From Meconema thalassinum (Eukaryota > Arthropoda > Insecta > Orthoptera > Tettigoniidae), in the NCBI GenBank assembly GCA_946902985.2, contig OX336388.2:225888467-225952466 (forward strand): a stretch of 64,000 nt of DNA, written 5' to 3'. Each line of letters begins with the position of its first letter. Position 1 is the stretch's first letter. The notes beneath the pieces were generated by a model. That model ran no database searches, was not told the DNA's origin, and saw only the letters and a program-made list of their open reading frames with translations. Made by a program: the position numbers and the translations under genes. This document shows positions 1 through 11,879 of this stretch, piece by piece.

Positions 1-1368
1 CGGGTTCGAATCCCGTGATAGGTGAGAGGAAAACGATGGACACATCTGCACTCTATCTGATCGCCCGAGAACTTATTATTGAGTGATTCGGCTCGTTGAA
101 GCGAATCTTATGACGGCAGCATGTGGGCTGACCGCAGCATTTATTAAGATACCGGTTACCTACTAGACCAATGTTTTATGAACCTCGTGCCTTCATGTTG
201 AAATGGGCCTATTTGGTGCCAGTTATTATATCCTCAGGGTAGGAATAAATGTTAAAGCTCATCCAGTACCTATTTGCATAATATTCAGTTTAAGTCCATT
301 GGGATATGTGTGTCATTGGGACCACGGTATTTGTCTTGTAAAATCTTATACTGCTTGGGGAGAAAGCCATGAGACAGGAAACGAGGGTCGAGGTAATGTT
401 GGAACCTCACTCCACTTCTATTGTATACAGGCCGCTCGGAAGAGGGTCTGGGGACGGTCAAGTGAACCGTGAAAGAAGGTTTAAAAAGGGCAGATTTTAG
501 ACCCTAGTTGTAGTGTGGAATGAAATATTGCTATATTGAGTAATGAAGCCATGTGGTTTAAGAACACATTGATAATTATAGATCACCCTGATGGTTCATG
601 ATTTTAGCAATCTAACGAATGGTTAAACGTTGCATTTGTACTGTCACTGACAACTTTTTCTGAAGTTGGTTACTCGACGCCACAGGCTACGCGCGCAAGG
701 GTAGTTTAATAGTACCATCCGACACAGCAATAGCTAACGTTTTTAAGATGAAATCGCAAACGGCATGCAGTGGAACTATATAAATAGAGGAAGTGTAGGG
801 GTAGCTTACATAATTATGGAGTTGCACGTTGACTGCTGTGCAACACCAGAATAGGCTAATGCATGTAAAGCATTTGGTGGGAAGAGAAAGATCAAACACA
901 CACGGTACACATAATTGTCAAATTAAGTTGAGGTTTAAGGAATAAGTAATTTTGTGAAATTAAAGAAGTCACATTGGATGACAGTAGAATCAAAGTACAG
1001 TTTGTTTCTGAAGTTGTATGTGCATCAGCGCACTAGAGTATATTGTGAAGTTGATATAAGGGTAAAGGTTTGTGTTATGATATGATTTTATTATGATAAT
1101 ATTATGTTAATATTAGTGGATTGTGGAAGTAATTTTTGTTTGATTTTGTTTTATGGTTGTGGGGATTGTTTTGTTTGTTTGAAGCCATGATTTTATTACT
1201 GAATTAAAGTTTTAGAATAGAGTTGTGCCTTATCATTGTAGAGTTGATACCATTTAGCCTCAAATCCAAAATATGCAACTGCTAAATGGGGGAACGGTAC
1301 ACGCCCGGGTCCTGACGCTAGCTGGAGGCGGAAGCATATTTTCCATCGAGATTACTCACATGGGTACA
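1..1368 (+). repeat. 5' LTR, left end cut by the window
   Basis: Positions 1-1368 match 9699-11062 almost base for base, with constant offset 9698 up to a 4-nt indel near 1000. The repeat ends in TACA at 1365-1368, and the next bases are TGG, as expected where an LTR meets a primer binding site. The short frames inside (for example 203-472) recur in the other LTR and look like chance frames. Confidence 0.9.
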
Positions 1369-1386
1369 TGGAAATTGATGTCCTGT
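1369..1386 (+). other. Putative primer binding site
   Basis: The bases right after the LTR end start with TGG (TGGAAATTGATG), which fits pairing with the CCA end of a tRNA primer. I cannot match the following bases to a particular tRNA, so only position and the TGG support the call. Confidence 0.4.
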
Positions 1387-2006
1387 ACAGTGATTTGAGC
1401 TATAGGTACAACTGAAGTCGGTCTAGATCTAGTGCACACAACTCTATTAAAGTAACAATTAACATGAAGTAGGGGATGACCGCGCCTAACCCTAGCTAAG
1501 CGCCGATACGAACAATATAAATTTTGATAAACACCTTATTCATTTATCATGACGAGGATACTCGTACGATGGTATTTAATTATCATGGCGCTGGTATGTG
1601 GGCCGGTTTTAAATACAGGTCACTAGGCGCAGAGGTGTATATAATTATCATGGCGAGACCCAAGTGGGGCATTCGACAGTACAACCGAGACCTTGGATGG
1701 TTGCTGCGATGTCTTAACGTGGACCACCTCCCATGAGCTCTCTCTCATATCTTTTATCATGGCGACCAGGTTCGTGGAGCTTATGGGATTTAGGGAAAAC
1801 CCATAGATTTTATGGTATTTCATGGGGAAAACCATAGTAATTGTTTTTTTTGCCTCAAACTGTGTTTGAGTGATTTATGAGTTCAGTAGGCTTTTGATGT
1901 AACGCAGAATCTCTCTATTGAGAAGAGAATTACCCAAGGGTACGAGCGCTACATACCAGATCTACAATTTACCATAATATTCACAGGTTTTGTACGATTT
2001 TACAAT

Positions 2007-4378
2007 ATGTGTACAGTGTTTGATGTTTCTCTTCAAAACATATCCACACATGTTTCCAGGAAGCCTGCCTCCATATCAAAGTGTATTATTGTAAGATTGG
2101 CTGGCACAGAGGAGATTTTGCAGGTAATTGCAGGGTTGAGACTGCATTTTGACGCTGTTAACGAGCAAAATAAGCTGGAAGCCAAGGCTTTTCAGAATGA
2201 AATAAACACTCGTTTAGATGCCAATCAGCTGGCAATTAATGCAAATCAGGTTGCAATGAATGACAACCAGTTTGAATTAAACAATAAGTTAGGTCAAATG
2301 CAAGAGGTAATTAAGACCGAAGTAACAGAAACTGTTGTAAGCATTGTATCAGAAATGCAGGTTAAAACAGATAAACGTTTCGAGGCTATAGAAGCCAAGC
2401 TCGAAAGTAATTTACAAGCGTGTAAGCATGCGCAGGATGAAACCAACAGTAGGTTAGATGCGCTGTCTAATGACATTAAGGATATTCAAATCCAAAATGA
2501 AGCGAATCTCGAACGCCAAGCGAAACAGTTTTCAGAGTTTACGAGAACGCTAGATCAGAGGTTAGAAGAGAACGACTCTAAATGAGACCAGAAATTGAAA
2601 AGCTATGCTAGAGCAATTAACGGTGATCTCAAGAAACAGGATTAGAACATATTAGATCAGTGTCAGGAAATAAGCGAGATTAAGGCTATCGCTAATGAAA
2701 GTAAAGAGCTGGTAAGCAACGTGAAATGTCAGATGGGCAAAGTTCATCAAGAACTGGACCAAGTTCAAAGTGACATTGTTGTAGTTAACAAAAGACAAGA
2801 GGAGAATAGAGGTGAGATCATCAAGGTCCGGAATGAATTGTCAAAAGTCAATGGACACATTCAAGAGGAAATTAAAGGGCTGAGAGAAGAACTCGAAGTA
2901 AGAGAAGGCCAGAAGACAGAGGCAAGCGACAAGACCCTTGCTCAAATTAAGGAAGATGTAGAGGATGAAATCTCCCATATCAAACAAAGCCTGAAAGAAG
3001 ACAAGAAGAAAATATTTCAAGTGGCCGAGGAAAATCGAGATAGACTTACCAGAATCGAGAAGGAGGTAATTACTCGACTGGAAAGAGCGGAGATGCGCCA
3101 CAATCACATGGATACTAGGATAATCGCACAGGAGGAAACCCTTACGAAAGATCCTAAGTCAAGTGAAGGCAGCATGGAAGATATGAGAAAAACAAGGCGG
3201 GCAGACTTAGAAACCCAACCTATAATCAGGAATGCTACAGGCCCAGGCGAAAGTCCTTATATGACACCAGGTGCACCAGTTACTGCATCAACGCCACATG
3301 AAAATGCTATGCACACCCAGGTGATAAACGTAATCAGGGCAAGCGAAGAGAAACCAAGGAAATTCTCAGGTAGCCACTGTAATATGACACCAAAATATTG
3401 GTTGAAGGAAGTGTCTGAATATCTGAATGATGCGCGGATACCGCCAGAGCGCAGGCTACGAGCCATTGAGAAATTAACAGAGGGAGAATGTGCATTATGG
3501 TTTCGCAGTTTCCGGTATACTTTCGATACTGTTGAGGAGTTTCGAGAGGCATTTTTGAAACGGTACTGGGATCCAGCCACACAGCAAAATTTGAGATTGG
3601 ATCTGTATTCAAAAAGATACAGCACCAACAACCAAACGAAGTATGCAGAATTTTTATATCGCAGATGTGTCGGTTCAAAGAACTGGATCAAAAACCGAGC
3701 GAGCTGGAATTATGTATTGCTATCGCCAAGCAGCTTCCATACGAGATCCAAAGACTGCTAATCTCGGCAAATGCGAAAACTGCTATAGAAATGGAGACAG
3801 TTCTTAGACAACTGGACCTCACAACAGCCAATACGATGCGTCAGAATCGAACCGTGGAACAGGTACACGTGACCAACACGCAGACTGACCAACATCAAGC
3901 TCCAAGGAACAACAAAGCTACGAGCACTGAAACATTAGATTCCTACGGACGGCAATGGGAACAGGAACCCAGAAGATGGCAGCCGAAGTACAAAGGGAAT
4001 GCTAGTAGAGGAGGAAGAGGCCGAAATTCGTGGAATAAGCAGAATACCAGGGGTAGACCGTACCAAAACAATGGAGGTAACAATGGCCAAGAAGGCAACA
4101 ATAGAAATTGGAGACCCCAGGAAAGAAGAAGTAACTTCGATGACGAGGTAGAGGAACGATATCACTCTTCATTGCGATACCTCGAGGAAAGGGGAGATGA
4201 GCCCCAGAAGCAACAAGTTCGCTGGCAAGAAGTTATGCAGAACAGGACATCGCCAGACAGATATGGAGATGGAGCTAAGAGTTTGGATCTACAGCGCAGC
4301 GAACAAGAGAGAAGAAACTCCAAGGGGACGGGCGCTGAAGAAAAAAAAACCGCCAAAATTAGAAGAGTTCGAGACTGA
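2007..4378 (+). pseudogene. Broken gag with coiled-coil N-terminus
   Basis: This would encode the structural protein of the retrotransposon particle. The first frame runs 2007-3761, interrupted by TGA at 2583-2585 and TAG at 2643-2645. It is rich in charged heptad-like sequence (QANQ, EIKGLREELE), suggesting a long coiled coil. From about 3360 it reads like a Ty3-type capsid: KFSG, YWLKEV, WFRSF, FREAFLKRYWD. Near 3660 the capsid continues in another frame (LDQKPSELELCIAIAKQLP), which runs to 4378 and has a basic Gly/Arg/Asn-rich tail (GRGRNSWNKQNTRGRPYQNNGG) in place of a visible CCHC zinc knuckle. The reading therefore has two in-frame stops and one frame change. The tail overlaps the pol frame by 182 bp. 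Start at 2007 is the first ATG of the open stretch and is uncertain. Confidence 0.8.
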
Positions 4379-6602
4379 TGGATGGAAGTCAGTTAACATC
4401 ATCAATTGGATAGCCAAACCAGAAGAGCTAATCGAGGATACAGGAGGATCACTGGTCAGGGTCAAGATAGAATTGCCTATTATAATAGTAAGAGTGGCAG
4501 GATTGAAAATAAGAAGTCTGTTAGACACGGGTTCAACAGTGTGCCTTATGACACAAGCTTTATATAATGAAATAGCCCAGAGAGAGAATGTTTTGAAAAT
4601 ACCGATCTCTAGTGTCAAAATAAAAGGGGAAATTCCAGACAGAACGATGATATGTAAATATCAGGTATTCCTAGATTTACAGATAGGAGGCTCTATTTTC
4701 CCACAGAGTTTTCTATTGGTAAACAAACTGCCTTATAACCGACTTATTGGGGCAGAATTTATAAGGGAATACAGAGTGATAATAGACCTAGCACAGGACA
4801 GGGTTATGTTCCATGTGAATGAGGAAGCCGAAGGCGTGGAGGTATCACTCAATCAGATTGAACCAGTGTCAAGTGAACAAGTATGGCATACATACAGAGA
4901 CGTGGCGGAGGAAGAAGTGTTAGCTATGGAGCTGTTAGAAGAAGAACTGAAAACACTAGCCACAGACTTGGAGAAAGATCTGGAACCCGAAATGGAAGAA
5001 TATATTTCGGAAAAACTAGAAGAAGCGAAAATTGGGCTAAAAGAGAAGGAAAATTTAAGGCAATTATTACTGGAACAGAAGGAAGTCTTTGATTCGAGAC
5101 CTGGTCGTATAAAGAACTTCACTTATGCTTTTCAAGTCAGTGATTGGACACCATTTAGGCAGAAACCATACCCTATAGCCGAAAAGCATTATGCTAAGGT
5201 GAAAGAGGCAATTCAGGAGATGTTGGAGGCCGGTGTTATTGAGAAGACACCTACGCCTTATGTAAGTCCATTGGTAATCGTACCTAAGACAGACGGGACT
5301 GTCAGAGTATGTCTGGACCTGAGACATTTAAATTTAAAGGTTATTCCGGAGTTTGACCAAGTGCCACCTATTAAAGAGATCCTCAGGAAGTTCAAAGGGA
5401 AGACCGTATTCACAAACTTGGATATCACTTCCAGTTTCCACCATCTTGAATTAGAGAAGAAAACTAGTCTGTTGACAGGATTTATGTTTGATCAACACAC
5501 ATACACGTTTTTAAGGCTACCTTTTGGGTTGAAAACAGCTGGTTCAGCCCTGATAAGAGCGTTAGATCGCAATCTATCATATGATGTGAAAGAGAGTACC
5601 ATCAGATATGTAGACGACATTCTACTCACGTCAGAATCTCTGGAGGAGCACATGAGAGACCTGAAGAAGTTGCTAGATAACCTTCGTGAAGCTAACTTTA
5701 AGGTTAATATCAAGAAATCGCACTTCCGTCAGAGGGAAGTTAAATTCCTAGGGCATGTTATTGATGCAAATGGAGTTAAGCCTAATCCAGATAAATTGGA
5801 GGTAATTCGAAATTTCCCTCGACCCACGAAAGTTAAGCACGTCCGACAGTATTTGGGAGTAATTGGATTCTTTTCGAACCACTGCCCAAACTATACTACG
5901 ACAGTAGCACCCCTGCAGGACCTATTGAAGAAAGGCGGCAGATGGAATTGGACGGAGCAAAGTCAGGAAGCATTCGTGAGGTCAAAACAAATGCTTTTGG
6001 AATATGTGAAACTGGGATACCCGGAATATACCCAGAAGTTCATCATACAGACGGATGCATCTCTTATTGGTATAGGAGCGATGCTATTCCAGGAAAATGT
6101 TGACCAGCCTGAAAAGAAAGTTTTTATTGCCTTTATAAGTAGGAGGTTGAAAGCCCATGAGAAAATCTACACGATTACAGAGATAGAGTTGCTCGCAATT
6201 TTGTACGCGTTGCAATCACGGCATAAACTCGTGTATGGCTTTCAAATAGTCCTCAGAACAGACCATAAAGCTTTAACATTTTTGTTTAAGACGGACTTGT
6301 CTAGCCAGAGATTGACAAGATGGTCCCTGTATATTCAGCAATTCAACGTGGAAATAGAATACTGTCCAGGGAAAGAGAATGTAATACCGGACACATTAAG
6401 CCGTTACCCTAGAGAAGAGGAAGCGCTAGCTGTCCAGATTGAGAATCGAGATCAGAAGACGTTGGATGACTTGAGGAATCTTACCAACCTACAACGCGAA
6501 GACCCGTGGTTGAAGATGATGATCGATTACTTCGAGGGACGCTTAGCAAGGGGAACTGCAATATACAGAGAGGCAGAGGCATTGGCAACAGATTATGTAT
6601 GA
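4197..6602 (+). CDS. pol: Truncated pol: protease, reverse transcriptase, RNase H
   Basis: An 801-residue open frame encodes the enzymes that process and copy the element RNA. Visible motifs in order: aspartic protease LLDTGST (D110); RT palm LDLRHLNLK (about 371-379), LPFGLKTAGS and the catalytic YVDD (471-474); connection region FLGHVIDANGVKPNPDKL; RNase H TDASLIGIGAML (from T619) and TDHKALTFL; then the thumb-like end PDTLSRYPR. The first 50-60 residues overlap gag in another frame and look untranslated; the real pol sequence begins about 4350, just after a run of nine A. The frame ends in TGA at 6600-6602, after which the same frame continues with YNQILYKWDELEQ, the usual start of integrase, so the stop is a nonsense change. 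Ty3/gypsy assignment is firm; the clade is not. Confidence 0.9.
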   Translation: MSPRSNKFAGKKLCRTGHRQTDMEMELRVWIYSAANKREETPRGRALKKKKPPKLEEFETDGWKSVNIINWIAKPEELIEDTGGSLVRVKIELPIIIVRVAGLKIRSLLDTGSTVCLMTQALYNEIAQRENVLKIPISSVKIKGEIPDRTMICKYQVFLDLQIGGSIFPQSFLLVNKLPYNRLIGAEFIREYRVIIDLAQDRVMFHVNEEAEGVEVSLNQIEPVSSEQVWHTYRDVAEEEVLAMELLEEELKTLATDLEKDLEPEMEEYISEKLEEAKIGLKEKENLRQLLLEQKEVFDSRPGRIKNFTYAFQVSDWTPFRQKPYPIAEKHYAKVKEAIQEMLEAGVIEKTPTPYVSPLVIVPKTDGTVRVCLDLRHLNLKVIPEFDQVPPIKEILRKFKGKTVFTNLDITSSFHHLELEKKTSLLTGFMFDQHTYTFLRLPFGLKTAGSALIRALDRNLSYDVKESTIRYVDDILLTSESLEEHMRDLKKLLDNLREANFKVNIKKSHFRQREVKFLGHVIDANGVKPNPDKLEVIRNFPRPTKVKHVRQYLGVIGFFSNHCPNYTTTVAPLQDLLKKGGRWNWTEQSQEAFVRSKQMLLEYVKLGYPEYTQKFIIQTDASLIGIGAMLFQENVDQPEKKVFIAFISRRLKAHEKIYTITEIELLAILYALQSRHKLVYGFQIVLRTDHKALTFLFKTDLSSQRLTRWSLYIQQFNVEIEYCPGKENVIPDTLSRYPREEEALAVQIENRDQKTLDDLRNLTNLQREDPWLKMMIDYFEGRLARGTAIYREAEALATDYV
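4341..4349 (+). other. A9 run at the gag-to-pol frame junction
   Basis: Nine A residues sit exactly where readable gag sequence stops and readable pol sequence starts. Pol is in the +1 frame relative to gag. A -1 slip on this run would meet a TAG within five codons, so the usual -1 mechanism does not join these frames. Either a +1 shift or a one-base change in the homopolymer explains the arrangement. Confidence 0.5.
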
Positions 6603-7096
6603 TATAATCAGATATTATACAAGTGGGATGAGTTAGAACAGGCCCGTTCGAGGTGATTAGAGACCTACAAAACAATGCATACAGAATAAGGCATTTAGAA
6701 ACAGGAAACGAGGTCGTTATGAATGTAGCCAATTTAAAAATTTACCATCCGCCAGAAGAATTTGACGAACAAGAAGAAGTATTAGCAGCGCACACCCAAC
6801 TGAACGTGGATAGCGAAGTCAGCCAGGCAGTCAGACCTGAGAGTTCGCGTGGCGAGGCGGAACGAGAAGCCGACAGATTGCCCAGTGGATGGGACAAACA
6901 GCAAGAATGCCAGTGCCTGCGAGAACTTTACAAAGAAATGGTCGAAGCGGCGAGGGAAGTTGAGGCCATAAATGAAGCCCTCCGTCAAGAGAATGAACAG
7001 CTTAGAGCCGAGCGCAGTGTGGAAGGGGGAGCTGAACAAACCTACTCGCAGCCAGACGAGGTGAAGGACCCCAGATGTAAACACAGACAGTGGTAG
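6603..7096 (+). pseudogene. Integrase remnant, catalytic core deleted
   Basis: After the pol stop, YNQILYKWDELEQ (6603-6641) is the beginning of an integrase N-terminal region. It is fused directly to the integrase tail, GPFEVIRDLQNNAYRIRHLETG followed by VANLKIYHPP, which resembles the C-terminal GPF/Y module of Ty3-type integrases. The zinc-binding HHCC domain and the D,D-35-E core, normally several hundred residues, are absent, and the join changes frame. The frame 6653-7096 continues past the GPF/Y module into an acidic, Glu-rich coiled tail (EAINEALRQENEQLRAE). This copy cannot make integrase. Confidence 0.82.
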
Positions 7097-9698
7097 ACAG
7101 TCAGCTGGTTACTTACAGAGAGTCACTTGCAATTGACTTCTATAAGTTTTGCAAGGGGAATATGAACCCGAGGGGGTCATGCTGACTGATATCGAACGTG
7201 GATCTCAGAGACTGTGATCTCATAATAAAGGTTCCACCAGGGAACGAACCCGAGGTCTGTTGAGGGAGTTTCATTGTAAAAACCCCTAAGTATATATTTA
7301 ATCACTGGTGTGATTTCAGTTGATAATGACATTATTTGTTAAAATAATGCAGGGAAATTGAGCGGAATACAGCATTATTGGACTACTTGGAGTAGGCTAT
7401 GCTGGACTTGGAGCACAGTAGTGCAAAGTTTGACGTTTTACTAATAGGCCCAGAATAGTAGGAGGAGACTATTGGAACCGTGTCAATCTTGCTGACCTAG
7501 TTATGTCGTCTGGAAGAGGTTGGGGGGTTGAATAATGACCCAGTATTTCCCCGACTGAGAATAGGACGAAGAAGAGTGGGGAGAGATCCCAAGGAAAATC
7601 ATTGAGTACTCGTGATTGGAGTAACGCAATGACATGAGAGTTGCACACAGGTGAATCTTTAGCCAGGAGGCTAATTTTAGAGCCTTTAATCTGCGAAATT
7701 GACGCATATTTAATGGAGTGCGGAAGGACATAAGACTATGGATGTTCGCGGCTGGGTTTGACGATGTCGCCAGGGATTCCCACAGAAACAGCGTCCCCAC
7801 GCTATGGAGAAAGGAATTAATATTAATTAATTGGCCGAGCGATCCTTCAGCACGCAGATAGTTCTGGGATCAGTGAAGAAAAAGAGACCCGATGAGCATG
7901 GTTTCGAGACCAGAATCATGCTGGGAGAGGAGTCGAGATAGCGCAAGAAATTTTAGCTCTACTTTTTGTGTGAAACCAATATAAGGGAGTCGACCCTTGG
8001 CAGAGCACAGTTTTTGTCACACAGTCGGAAGCAGTTGTTGAGGCGGAACGTATGTCGGTCCGGCTCATGAAAGGACGCTCAAACAAAGACTTGTACATTT
8101 GAGTGAACCATTATATTCACCGCACATCGTAATGCACCAAGTGAGAAGGTAATAATGTATAGTCAGGAATTAATAAGAAGTACGGTAATCAACGAACTTT
8201 ATTGTGTGAAATGTGGATTACCGAAGGCAAGGAAGGAGGCCCGGACTTCGATTGGGGAAGCCGTGCAGTAAAACTTTTAGAAAGCTTTTATTAAGGACAG
8301 CCGTGCTGCATGTGTAGTCAGCAGTACGAACACTGGTTTGTGTTCACTTAGGAAGCACCGTGTGAGATAAGTTGCAGAACTATTGAAAATAATAATCTGT
8401 GTAAGGTTATGTACAATGTTAAGCGCAGTGTGGAATATATTGACTGATCATACATGTCTTATTACGCTGGAATGCGCTGGGAGAAACTTTACGAAGCATT
8501 TGGTAATGTCTTAAGAATACCAAATAGTAACGCTCAGGACGGAAAGTTAGCATATTTATGCAAATCAGGAAGCTTACCGTAGGATTATCGATAGACTGTT
8601 GGTGAATTCCGAGGGCAGATGAACCAGACTTTCAATCAGGAGTTGGTAGGAGCACGGAAGATGCCGTCGATACCTGCAATTTTGATATCTTTGCTAGGGA
8701 ATTTCAACCAATGAAAAGTGTAAAAAGTGACGTGTGTTATGTATAAATCATATGTGAAATGTCTTTTAAATTAATGGTTTAATAAGTGTTATAAAGTGTC
8801 ATGTGTTTTGGAAGCAATAGCTTCTTTATAGAAATGCAAAGTGTCGTGGTTAGTGGAAGATATGTATCATAAAATGTGTGTATTCGAGATGCAAATGTCG
8901 CACTAAATCTGCATATGGCAGGCGACCCGGAAGGATATGAGTGGTTGGAGCCACCATGAGGAGCCTATATATATGTGAGTACCCCACAAATTATGTTGAT
9001 GTAGAAGTATAGGCCACTGCATGTAATGTGATTTCAGAGTTATAAAGATGCCAGTAAGAATCAGTAGTAGGAGATAGACCCTCCAGGTTTAATCATTATT
9101 GTGTTGATTTTAATAGAGTTGAGATGTTATTTTGCATCAGAGAGTGGCTTAATCGTTACCACTATTATTAAAAATAGCAAATCAGTTATGTAAACCTAAC
9201 GAACACGGTTGTTCGGTTTTTAAGATGATTAAGTTGTGTCGGATTTTGGTAATTTATGTCAGTGAGAATAATAATAATAATGATGAATAAATAAAGGTAT
9301 GAATGAATGCATCAGGCAAAATGTTGTAAGCAAGAAATATTTACGCTAGAGGGCAAGACTTATCGATCTAAGCAGTAAGATTATACAGTAAGATTACATT
9401 AAGGGATTAAGGAAAGAGTTTTATATCAGAATATATTGTATTAATGGGAATATAATTATGCCAGGAAATGGAAGAGCTTTCTAGTGAATTGAATTTGCAG
9501 CTTGAGTAAAAGCTTATAGAGTAATTGATAGATTTCTCTTAATAATTATAGGACGAAGGTCGTAACATTAGGTCAGGAACCAGGTGGTCTATTCGACGTA
9601 TGAAATCTCGTATGCCGTGGGCATACTGGGAGATATGCTTTGTGCCAGAGTGTAATTAGTGATTGGACCCTAACTCTGATGATGGATATGGAATGTTC
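7097..9698 (+). other. Noncoding 3' internal region of the LTR element
   Basis: About 2.6 kb between the integrase tail and the 3' LTR. No frame over 100 residues is open on the plus strand, and no env-like signal peptide or membrane segment is seen. A polypurine tract could not be placed with confidence; the purine-rich stretch at 9680-9693 is one option. Confidence 0.6.
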
Positions 9699-9716
9699 CG
9701 GGTTCGAATCCCGTGA
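9645..9716 (+). other. tRNA-like segment at the 3' LTR start
   Basis: The motif GGGTTCGAATCCCG (9700-9713, also 2-15) has a perfect tRNA B-box core, and ATTAGTGATTGG about 40 bases upstream resembles an A box. The match covers box spacing only; I did not find a convincing cloverleaf. It may lie inside the LTR, since the window starts at this point. Confidence 0.3.
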
Positions 9717-11062
9717 TAGGTGAGAGGAAAACGATGGACATCTCTGCACTCTATCTGATCGCCCGAGAACTTATTATTGAGTGATTCGGCTCGTTGAAGC
9801 GAATCTTATGACGGCAGCATGTGGGCTGACCGCAGCATTTATTAAGATACCGGTTACCTACTAGACCAATGTTTTATGAACCTCGTGCCTTCATGTTGAA
9901 ATGGGCCTATTTGGTGCCAGTTATTATATCCTCAGGGTAGGAATAAATGTTAAAGCTCATCCAGTACCTATTTGCATAATATTCAGTTTAAGTCCAGTGG
10001 GATATGTGTGTCATTGGAACCACGGTATTTGTCTTGTAAAATCTTATACTGCTTGGGGAGAAAGCCATGAGACAGGAAACGAGGGTCGAGGTAATGTTGG
10101 AACCTCACTCCACTTATATTGTATACAGGCCGCTCGGAAGAGGGTCTGGGGACGGTCAATCGAACCATGAAAGAAGGTTTAAAAAGGGCAGATTTTAGAC
10201 CCTAGTTGTAGTGTGGAATGAAATATTGTTATATTGAGTAATGAAGCCATGTGGTTTAAGAACACATTGATAATTATAGATCACCCTGATGGTTCATGAT
10301 TTTAGTAATCTAACGAATGGTTAGACGTTGCATTTGTACTGTCACTGACAACTTTTTCAGAAGTTGGTTACTCGACGCCACAGGCTACGCGCGCAAGGGT
10401 AGTTTAATAGTACCATCCGACACAGCAATAACTAACGTTTTTAAGATGAAGTCGCAAACGGCATGCAGTGGAACTATATAAATAGAGGATGTGTAGGGGT
10501 AGCTTACATAATTATGGAGTTGCACGTTGACTGCTGTGCAACACCAGAATAGGCTAATGCATGTAAAGCATTTGGTGGGAAGAGAAAGATCAAACACACA
10601 CGGTACACATAATTGTCAAATTAAGATGAGGTTTAAGGAATAAGTAATTTTGTGAAATTAAAGAAGTCACATTGGATGACAGTAGAATCAAAGTACAGTT
10701 TCTGAAGTTGTATGTGCATCAGTGCACTAGAGTATATTGTGAAGTTGATATAAGGGTAAAGGTTTGTGTTATGATATGATTTTATTATGATAATATTATG
10801 TTAATATTAGTGGATTGTGGAAGTAATTTTTGTTTGATTTTGTTTTATGGTTGTGGGGATTGTTTTGTTTGTTTGAAGCCATGATTTTATTACTGAATTA
10901 AAGTTTTAGAATAGAGTTGTGCCTTATCATTGTAGAGTTGATACCTTTTAGCCTCAAATCCAAAATATGCAACTGCTAAATGGGGGAACGGTACACGCCC
11001 GGGTCCTGACGCTAGCTGGAGGCGGAAGCATATTTTCCATCGAGATTACTCACATGGGTACA
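9699..11062 (+). repeat. 3' LTR
   Basis: Matches 1-1368 with about 18 substitutions and one 4-nt deletion. The identity breaks after TACA at 11062, which sets the right end of the element. The left edge may be a few bases to tens of bases upstream (a TG lies at 9694-9695), because the partner copy is cut by the window. Confidence 0.88.
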
Positions 11063-11866
11063 GTATTAATAACCAGACGTAATCAATTGAGCTACTGTTG
11101 TAATGGTTAAAGACTTGGAACCTGTTTCTCGACAAAGAAAAAATGATTAGTTAAAATAAGCTCTGAAACTAAATTTACCTAACGTGTACTTCCTGACGTG
11201 AAAAAAAAATGAAAACCTCGTAGACGAAACGCAATACACGTCAAATAAAACTGCCCTTCACTGTTGTGTCAAGTCCCCATCCAGAGGAAGACCACTTTAA
11301 TAAATTATAAAGGCTCGTGGTGCATGAAAATTCTGTTTTTTTACACTCCAATGGCCCAAATTCCTAAAAGAAAAAAGAAAAAAACCTACCGTATTTCAAT
11401 TCAGGAATTTTTGAAAATAATATTTCTGTTGGGAGATTTAATAGACCTTCTGTACGACATAACACACATTTAAGTCGTGTGAAAAAAATCTAGGGTACCC
11501 CTTGACCCCCTTAAGCGCAGTGATGAATTTTACAGTTTTAGTTGATTCCGTAATAACCTTATAGCCATTTGCAAACATTCACAGAAATTTAATAAATGGA
11601 GTGGCTTTACTTCTTGCAGAAATAGATGGAAAGTTGGATGTCACCTTTTCAGATATTGTTGTCATGGTTACTGGCTTGCATTCCTTCATGAGTTTATTAA
11701 ATGAAATAAGTTTTCTGGGAATATCTCAGAAACTGTTGGTTTTAGAGCCTTAAAATGTACTTTTCGGGGACCCTTTACTGCTATTTAGGGGCACCGAGTT
11801 TTGTTTCTGACACCAAGGAGCTGAAACTAAGCTTTGTCTCGTCGTTGTAGGCCGTAGTATAATAAT
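11063..11866. repeat. Diverged repeat unit 1 (no gene)
   Basis: About 11425-11850 matches 12240-12680 with moderate divergence: both contain AATAGACCTTC, a CGTGTGAAAAAAA-like stretch, CCTTGACCCCCTTAAGCGCA and GCTTTGTCTCG in the same order. 11063-11425 is AT-rich sequence with nothing recognised. Confidence 0.6.
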
Positions 11867-11879
11867 AATAATAACTATA

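Larger units (their letters stand above)
1..11062 (+). mobile_element. Ty3/gypsy LTR retrotransposon, integrase-deleted
   Basis: Two long direct repeats (1-1368 and 9699-11062) flank a region with a gag-like frame, an aspartic protease, a reverse transcriptase with YVDD and an RNase H, in the gag-PR-RT-RH order of Ty3/gypsy elements. The window begins inside the 5' LTR, so the left boundary and the left TSD are not visible. By eye the LTRs differ at about 18 positions plus one 4-nt indel over about 1.36 kb, so the insertion is fairly young. The coding region is nevertheless badly damaged: stops and a frame change in gag, a stop at the end of RNase H, and loss of the integrase core. No env-like frame is seen in the 2.6 kb before the 3' LTR. 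It is therefore a defective copy, possibly one that was moved by proteins supplied in trans. Confidence 0.93.

Noticed and set aside
203..472. Identical 89-residue frames in both LTRs
   Set aside because: Conservation is explained by LTR identity; composition and position do not suggest a gene.
7097..9698. Possible env gene of an errantivirus-like element
   Set aside because: No open frame of sufficient length and no signal peptide, furin-like site or membrane anchor seen.
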